NCBI GenBank assembly: GCA_026260175.1
Contig: JAKCWW010010942.1
Span: 1-20,771, forward strand
Reading direction: 5' to 3'
DNA from: Reticulitermes lucifugus
Lineage: Eukaryota; Arthropoda; Insecta; Blattodea; Rhinotermitidae
Length of the DNA: 20,771 bases
The notes under the pieces are model-generated. The model ran no database searches. It was not told the DNA's origin and saw only the letters and a list, made by a program, of their open reading frames with translations. The translations under genes were made by a program, and so were the position numbers. Below are positions 10,201 through 19,200 of the stretch, piece by piece. Positions within the stretch are counted from its first letter, which is position 1; each line of letters starts with the position of its first letter.

Positions 10201-13200
10201 TCGTATTAAACTCTCAATTGGATGAAGTTCAGTGAAGTGTGGTATGTAGCCTACACAGGAAGAACTCGTCTAATAATATCGATTAGATGCCATATTAATT
10301 CATGACTGTTTTTGGTTGATTTAAATGAACGTGACTGCCTCTCATTTTGATTTAAAAATCATTTCTGTGATCCTGATGAAGTTCAGTACAGTTACCCTGC
10401 ACTAAAAGTTTCCAAGAAAATTATATTTTGAGTCGTGTCAATCCATCAGTTTTGCCAACACATAAAGCTTAAAATTTCATTGATCATCTTTCAGCTTCTA
10501 AACTATGATTACTGTGAAGTTCTATATGGTTAACGTACAGTGGAGCTGTCAAATAACATTTTGAGTCACATAGTTCCGTCAGTGTTGCCAGCACATGAAG
10601 ATTATCATACTATTTTCATAGAACTGTCCATTTATGGGATATTTATTTTCTAATTTTGCCTATTGCAGCTTACAGTTGTTATTTCCAGCTGTACTAAATG
10701 TAGTTTCATCACACTCGTAGGGCAGCCCACATTTGTTTTCTGTTTTCTCTCATGCAACATGAACACTTGTTTCATATTATGAGCATTTTGGTTCATAATC
10801 ATTTCCCTTGCAGCTTGCAGTAACAGCAGGAAAAGTAGCTGAATGACACTTATGACGTTTGAGGTTCTTGCAACAGTGACTATAACATGACTGTGTTCTG
10901 GTATGTGATGCTGTGTAGTCCCTGGTAACTACTTATTGATATGAAACCTCTGTCTCCATCTTAAGGGCCAGCGACTACGCAATATCACATCCTAGAAGAC
11001 AGTATTTTTGAACGGCATTTTCTTCACGTGTTGAGTAAGAGGAGCTCAAAAGCTATTACACCAAATCCTGATACAATTACCCTTCCTCTACATTTGTTCA
11101 TTACCATTACACATAATGAATGTGTTGCCAAACATGGCTGTTTTTCAACACAAACTGACATTCTCCTTTTTATGTGTGTATTTGTGGTTAGGTTTATGTT
11201 ATGATGCTGTCAGGATCTCAGACTGCACACCATTGAATGCTAGGATTTTTGGTGAACTGATGTAGAGACTTGTTATCAGAAAAATGTTCGATTCTTATGT
11301 TTTATTTTCTTCGTCCATTATTAATAATGAATATATTTTAAGTCATATGTATATTTCCATTTCTGAGAACCAAATGAGTGCAGGTTCATAAGAGTAATCA
11401 CATGTTTTTGGACCACATTTATTTACTTGTTCATGTGTTTGAATCCATGTACCTCCTTGGCATGAAATGTGTAAAAGAACAAAAAAAAACTTTAATCTGT
11501 ATGGAAATTTATATGAAACTTAGAGGAAAGGTTAAAGGTTGCATGGTCCTGTAGGCCGCACTCTATGTTTTACCTCTGTATGTATACATGTTCATTTTGT
11601 ATCCAGTGTAGCAGAACAGAAATGTTGGGACCGTTAACGAAGAAATGGCTGTATACTTTTTGATACTAAAGCCTTAATGTTCTTCTACATGTTTAGAATA
11701 CTGGCAAATATTAAAAAACAAAATTAAAAGTAGCAGAAATCATACAAGGAACCGAACATGGAAGCCAGTCATGATACCAACTTATATAAATTAATTTCAT
11801 TAACCACATTCGACTTAACAGATAAAAAGTGGCTTGAGAGCAGAAAACTAATATTGATATCATAATTCTTTGTTCCAGGCATAATTTATATTTTATTTCC
11901 ACTCCCTGAATGTCATAACCAACCAACATTTCCTTTCATTCTTTTCATGGTGTTTGTAATTCAATAAAAATAACATAACTACAGTGCTTGTGTCATTCTT
12001 TAGCTGTAGTTGTTGGATTTATCCTCAGGTGGTGACATGAGATCTGAATGGGACAAGAACTCTTCATCCTTTTTGTTTGCAAGGGAGATCTGTTCATTAC
12101 CACAGTGATCTTACACTGCTTACATTCTAATTCTGCATGCTGTAATGCACAACACAATGTAACGTAACATAATATAACGACACATATTATTTTAAGTAGT
12201 CTGTTTGAAATGAATACTGGCATGTGGAGGAATATAAGATATTTCAACTAAAATTGTACGTACAAATGGTATATACTGTATATGATGAACATTATGATAA
12301 AAAAGAGAATGTTGGCAGAAACTGAAGAAAGGTTATGATGTCAGCACTCAGTCCAGCAGTTAACTCTTTAGAGGGAACTGTTACTACATGTACCACTTTT
12401 TTTAACATTTGGTAATTCAGCACTTGTCTCACAAAACTTATTTATGAATTTCATTCAGTTTTCACACTAAACAGATATTCTCTTCCTACAGAACAATTAC
12501 CAGTTGATCTCTATAACTGAGAAGAAGTGTGTTTCTTAGAAGTAGGATTCATCTGCATAAGCAGTACATGTATATAGTCGAACTTCACACTTTTGCCTTG
12601 GCATTAAATATCCCTACATCCTGGCACTCTCAGACCATAGAATGTGAACGTCTTTCATACACTTTCTTTTAGTGCCTGAACCATTGCAAGTGGCAGGTAC
12701 ATTTAATAATGGAATTCTTTACATCTCGCATCAGAGATTGTATCATAAGCACTGTTAACATATTATCACTAAGAAGAGCACTGGGTGGAGGAACTCTTTC
12801 TTGACTCTGTCTTTTCTCCTTGCAGGACAAACCTCCTGATGCACTGAATCTTCTGGATGTCACCGAGTTGAGTACACCATCTATTTGGAAGCACACCATC
12901 ACACCCCAACGTGTTCACCCCACTTCACCACCAAGCAAGAGCTCCACACTTACTTCAATATTTCATACCTCTGAAGAGGCCCTAGAGTCCAAGATCTCTG
13001 TCAATAACATAAAGTCCTCTGTATTGTCAGTCTCTGTGCAGCAGTCCATTACTGGCAATGCCTCACTGAAACGTTTAGACAATGGGAGTACTCCCATAGC
13101 ACAGCAGTCTAACCTTCCTTCTAATAATTATTCTTCTCCTGACATACGAAATCTACAAAGAAACTTAAATAATTCTGAGATAAATTCTGTATTATCAACA

Positions 13201-16200
13201 AAAATCTCTCCAAACAGAGATATACTTTCTGTAGAGGATACAATTGGAAACGCAGAGACAAGGGACACCAGTGATGTTCCTAAGAATTCAGAAACTACTT
13301 TCAAATCAAGGCAGAATATTTTAACTAACTCACTTCTAATTACACCCGTGAATACTCGAGACATGCCAAAAGAGATGGCCTCACCCACTCTACTACCAAA
13401 CCTGAAGTTCGGTATCAATACTATGTCAAATCAGTCAGCTGAAACCAAAGTTAACCCTAAACCAACTGAAACAGGTGCATCAGCTGCAACCGTTACTTCA
13501 GTACTATCCAAAGAGAACAATCTACATACACACAAGCACAGAACCTCGACTGCCATGCCTCTCCAAAAGAAAAGTCTTGGAAACAATTTGTTGTCAAATT
13601 TTTATGACGTTATTTTCCCTTTATCTGCTGAATCCCCGCCAGGTTACACTATAAAGGCAACCACGCCTACCCCAACTGTAACAGACAATGCATCAGTGCG
13701 GTTTGCAATGAGGTTGACTCCTGCTCCTAAGGGGACAATGAGCAGCACCACGTCCCGAATTGTCAGGGTGCGAGAGATTAAAGGTAGCCCAGAGCCATCT
13801 GTGACTCCTGTATCAACTGTTACTGACAGTTACATACAAAGGATTCCTCCAGGAGCCATCCACCAGAGCAATGTTCAGGCTCAGGCAGCCACTGAGGTAC
13901 CAACAATTACCACAACCACAGATCTTCCATTTAAAAACAATGAGTTAACAATAAATAATGTGTTGACATTAGACATACCAACCACAACACTTGAAACTCT
14001 AAGTTTGCAAACTACTACTTTGTCAACCACAAACATACAAACCACTACTTTGCCATCTTTTGATTTACCAAATTTAACTGAACTTCTAACAGTAGCACAA
14101 ATTTCAACCATTCCAACAACTGCAGTTCCAACAACCACAAACATTCCAACAACTACAGTTCCAACAACCACAAACATTCCAACAACTACATATCCAATAA
14201 CCACATTCATTGCAACAAGTACAGCCATTCACACAACTACAGATCCAGTAACCACAACAACTCCAACAAGTACAGACATTCAAACCATTACAGTTCCAAT
14301 AACCACAAACATTCCAACAACTACAGCTAATCAAACAACAACAGTTCTGACAACCACAACCATTCCAACACCTACAATAGCAGCCCCAAGCACTGCTCCT
14401 CCACATGTTACAACTCCCAGTATAATTACATTACAAGCTGTAGACAGTAATATCCAACCACTTTCTGTCACACAGACAACCACAGCTGCAACCCCTCGAG
14501 TGTTTACAACAACATTACGTACTCCAGTACCATATGTTATATTTGGTATCTACCCCAATGGGACAGTGTTCAGGAAAATTCCTAACTCAGACTTCAAAGA
14601 ACAGGTACATGAAAATGAAATAGCTCGCCACAACCCCTTTTATCCCGACCATCGTTATTTTAGCACCACCCCTCCAGCACCAGCACAGTTTGTAGGTAGT
14701 AATGAAGTTGCACCACTAGCACCAAGCTTTGATGATGGCTTCAATTCTGGAAGGAATGAGATTCAGGATGAAGATGCACAAGTAAGGTTACAGCAAGATT
14801 CTGTACCTATGGTGGTGGTGGTTTGGGATGACCTGTGGTTACATGTAGCAGTCTTACTTTCTAGAAAGTTACTGTGCAAAACCGAAATAATGTGGCTTAT
14901 TATTCACGTATCTCATAGAATGAAGTTATGCCCTTTGAACAAAAATATTTTACTATTCTTGTGGAGGTGGAAATGAAGCATTGTATTCGAAATGTGACTG
15001 CAAAACGAACAGAAGCTCAGATGGTGTGTAGTGGCACACTGTCTGCAGTCCGTTAGATCAAAATTTGTTCATAACATGTGTGATGCTGAGGTCCAATAAT
15101 GATTGGCATTCTTACAATGAGGAACACTGTCTAAAGTAAGTGCAATTGACAATGCATGATGGGTCTTTCAGGTGATAAAACTGTAATTTTGTGAAACATG
15201 AAGCTCGTCGAAATAACACAAATAAGTGTGTGTTCTTATGCACATGTTTTTCCAATACATTAGTACCTATGTTATTTCGGACTTGCAAAGTATTGCACAC
15301 TTCACTTTGCAAAAATGTGAACATGATAGATATGTTGTGGTTTGAAAAGGTTGTTGGTTAGAAACCTGGAAGTGACTAAGGTTTACCAATGTAAATAGTC
15401 TCCAAGAGTCAGAAATCCATTCTGTTCCCAATCCTTTCCATTGTGGCTGATGTGATATATGTCAAATTCCTCAGAAGCTCATCATAACTAAATTCTGAAT
15501 CTTCATCAACTGACAACACAGCTTTGCACGGCTGAGTCCAGCAGACACAATGGCATCTTAGCTACCAGCCATCCATGGTAATGCATTGTTTTAAATTAAG
15601 CCTTCCAACATTTTACTGAATATTCCACAAGTGAGTATTTGCATTCTGTGTTATTTAGAATATATCCTGTAAGCAACTTAACTCCCTGTCACTGTGTATA
15701 AAATTAGCATTCTGTCGGCCTACACTGACTTATATTACATTTATTCCAGCTTTAGTAAATTACACTATAATTTATGAGAATACCAAATTTGAACAGGAAA
15801 GGTATTTTAGTGTTGTGACAGCTGAAGAGCTGTCACATTGCTTGCTGGCTGGCTTGCTGTACAATTTAAATTGCCCAAATTCCATGCTTTTAATGCTACT
15901 CTACCTAAAGCCTATTAGTTCTAGTCTTGTTATAGACTGTCAGGAGACTGCCGAGTAATGTTCTTGTAGTGATATCTTTCACAACATGAACTCAGTAAGC
16001 AAAATTTTTAGAGATACATTGTTTTCTGTTTATTCTTGTTAGTATCACAGAATTTAGAGTTCTGCATTGAGGTGATCACTTTATTGTTTTGTAGAAGGTT
16101 CATATTTTCCAGAATTTTATGTATAATGTTGATTTGATTGTTCTGTGCAAGTTAGATATCACCACCCAGATGTGTATCCAGAAATTATCTATGCCAACTG

Positions 16201-19200
16201 TCATATAATCTCCAAAGTTATAGTTGTGACATCATAAAGTGAACAAAAATAAGAATAAACATATAATAATATTCAGACATGCAGACTTCTTTTTTCATTT
16301 TGATCAAGCAGTTATAATATGTTGGCATGAATTTAACCAATAATTTCTTCTTCATTTTACCACTGTAAAATTCTATTTTATTTTAAGATAAAATGCAATG
16401 GGAAATGTTGTCCCTGTGCTTTATTAAGGACAACAACCCTGAGGATTGTGGAGGAGTGGAGTTATAGTTCCATGCATTTTTAAACTTCGCACTTGATGTA
16501 GGTGAGTGGTCAGCTTTACATCCTGACCTCTTTACCCCCTTGGAAAAGCTGCCTGGATATTTTGGAAAAGAGGAAAATTTCTTACCACCACCAGGAGTCA
16601 AACAACCATTCCTCAGTCATCGAGCCATAGCCTAGTCTCTATATTAACTGACCTATCCGGGCTCATTTTTAGGTAAACTTGTAACAAAAAATGCTATGTA
16701 TTTTTGCCCTTGTTGTCAGTTTTATAGAACTGCAATTTTGTGTTGCCTGTTTTGGTTATAATGTGTGAGGCGTTTACTGGTTTCTTTCCTATCAAAAGAC
16801 TTCTGAGACATGACGCAAATCTTTAGCTGCATATTGATGGGCCAGGTGATGCACACCTGTAATAAGGAAGGGAACATGTCAGGAAGAGATTCTTGAGAGG
16901 AAATGTAATTTTGGTGCTAATTTTCATATTGTGATTTTTCAAGGGGTTTGTGGTGTGATGAAATATGTGAACAATGCCGAAGATTCTGAAGTAAGAATTT
17001 TCTATGACCACATTCATCAGAAAATCATGTACTCTATCTTATTCAGTTGTAAGTATTTAATGCGATTGTTTCATAGTACAGAAGGATATTTATAATCAAT
17101 GAACATGTAGAAAATGAATCTAGATTCTGAGTTATTCTCTGTTTGTGAAAAACAAAAACTGAGACTGAAATGAATACTTATAATTCCCAACCCTCATTAA
17201 TTATGGACAAAGACAGCTGGTAGTCACCCTATACAAAGAAAGTACGAATAATTATGTGACATTTCCATGTGTGATCATAACTACATGTGTCTGTTGCTGA
17301 CTAGACTAATACCACATCATTGTGTTACAGGTTCAGCAGCTTCCATCAGTTAGAGCTGCAAGCCCTCAGGTATGCAGCTGAAAAATTACATAAAGTCTAC
17401 AAAATTATTTTTATCATGTTTTAAATGAAGATTATCTTTTCTCACAGAGTTATTATGACAGTAAACAGGTCTGTATGTGCCAAACATCTGCGTTCAGCAG
17501 TAACAGTGAATTTGAAATGATGACAGATATTTGTTCTGTAAGTACATAGCTTCAATTACAAGCAAGTGATCACGTTAGTTCCTGTAGCTCCCATATGTTT
17601 CTCATTGTACATAACCCACTGACATCTTTTGGACTAAGAGCAGGAAAATATTTAACTTGCTCAGATATCTGCTCTTCTTATACTTTTCAGGTTCTTTTAT
17701 TTCTATCTATCTTCTATGCCTTCTCTGTATCCATTTCTTCTTTCTATATTCCTGTCCTTCTTTTCCATTTGTTTCATTTGTCTTTCCTTTTTTGCTCATT
17801 TTATTTCTTTTCTTTCACCTTGTGTTTAATTACTTTTTATGTTGTGTATTTCCTTGTCTTTCCAAAATGTTAAGTGAGTTAAGCCAACACACATATCATT
17901 TTGATCCTCACTGTTAATGCTTTCTATCCATAGCAACGTCCACAGCAGCCTTCAGGGCCTACCGAAGCACCAGCACGAACATCAGGGTTCATTCTTGGTA
18001 ATCTTATATCGAACGCATTGGTAAGTGGAAGCAAAATACTCCATAAAATGCTACCTATTTGACTCTTCCGCTTGTTAAAATATACTAATGACACTACATT
18101 TTAGAGGTTGATGCAGAACATACAAATGTATAAGGTTGGGACCTTCAGAGCACCTTGCATACCTTAATGACCAATATTCAACATGTCAGAACAGTTTACA
18201 AATACTGGCAGGGGAAAGTGTTTTCACAACAGGTTATTATCTCATTACTGTTCTTCAAAAAAGTATTCCTTGCTTTCCATAATTTTCATTGATTCTTCGA
18301 TGCAGCTGTGTGTCTATGCTGGTAGTAACCATGTGACAGCAAAGAATAGCATGCCTCTCCATTGTAATAAACCATCATCATACATGTTGCCTGTATCTGT
18401 GTTTCTAGGGTATTGACCCTCAAAGAGGTTTCTTACCATCAACACGCGCAGAATTTCTTGCTTCAATTGTGAGGAACTCCAACATAATTACTGCTAACAC
18501 TACAGCCACTACAGCAATTACTACCCCCACAACTACAACCACCACTATGGCCACGGCTACTACAAAACCAGCTCCACAGCCCACAGTACCATCAACATCT
18601 GCAGCTCCCAAGACAACAGTGAACCCAGCAGCTGGGGTGCTTGATGATTTTTCCTTCCTGAATGTACTGGTATGTCTTTGTTAGCAGCTTTTCTGTCCGC
18701 AGTTACCAAACAATGGAGCCCAATCTCAATCTTAAATTTGGCTGGCACAGATGTTCTCATAACAGTTGTCCCTGGATGTCTCGTTCACTTGTTCTGAGGG
18801 AGAATGTGAACTTAGTACTTGTGATCTGTAAGTACTTACACTAATTACCACTATTCTTCACACAGTTCTGTCAGAAGAGTAACAAAACCTGCACTTTCCC
18901 AAGGTACACTTTTTATGTTCAGCAACTCATCAAATTCTACCCAGCAGATTAGTGCAAATCATAATTTCAATACATTACTTTCTATTCAGAAGTTACCAAA
19001 CTTGGGTCTTTGATTATTACACAGTTGTCCAAATTTTAATTTCAGTTTTAAAACTTTTATCATTCGCACTGATATTTTGTCATATGCCGGTACAATTGTG
19101 AAAGAAGAATTGCAGTAAATAGTCATGGACATTTTTAACGTACATCCCAGGATTTACATAGTGTTAGTTAGAGAAACCATCAAAGGCTTGTCTCCAGGTT

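Larger units (their letters stand above)
5284..12825 (+). other. large intron, 7,542 bases, rich in mobile-element debris
   Basis: It runs from GTAAGT to TTTTCTCCTTGCAG and is by far the longest intron here. Separate entries cover a young SINE (5777-6069), a CTT microsatellite (6653-6678), a MITE (7653-7881), a degenerate SINE (about 9868-9960) and a compound repeat zone (about 10080-11010). In the remainder (about 6083-6650, 6680-7650, 7885-9865 and 11010-12820) I see only AT-rich sequence without coding character. Short open frames there have ordinary composition and no domain match. Confidence 0.75.

Noticed and set aside
11521..11560. Possible 3' tail of another antisense SINE (AAAGGTTAAAGGTT next to CCTGTAGGCC)
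   Set aside because: Only a few short words match the tail of the SINE at 5777 and no body could be aligned.
13881..14406. Minus-strand frames rich in Val/Gly or Cys/Gly opposite the Thr tract
   Set aside because: They are shadows of the 33-base coding repeat; the + strand frame is far longer and has proper splice borders.
17595..17917. Two overlapping Phe/Ser/Leu-rich frames resembling membrane segments
   Set aside because: The hydrophobicity comes from T-rich DNA in an intron, and neither frame connects to the neighbouring exons in phase.
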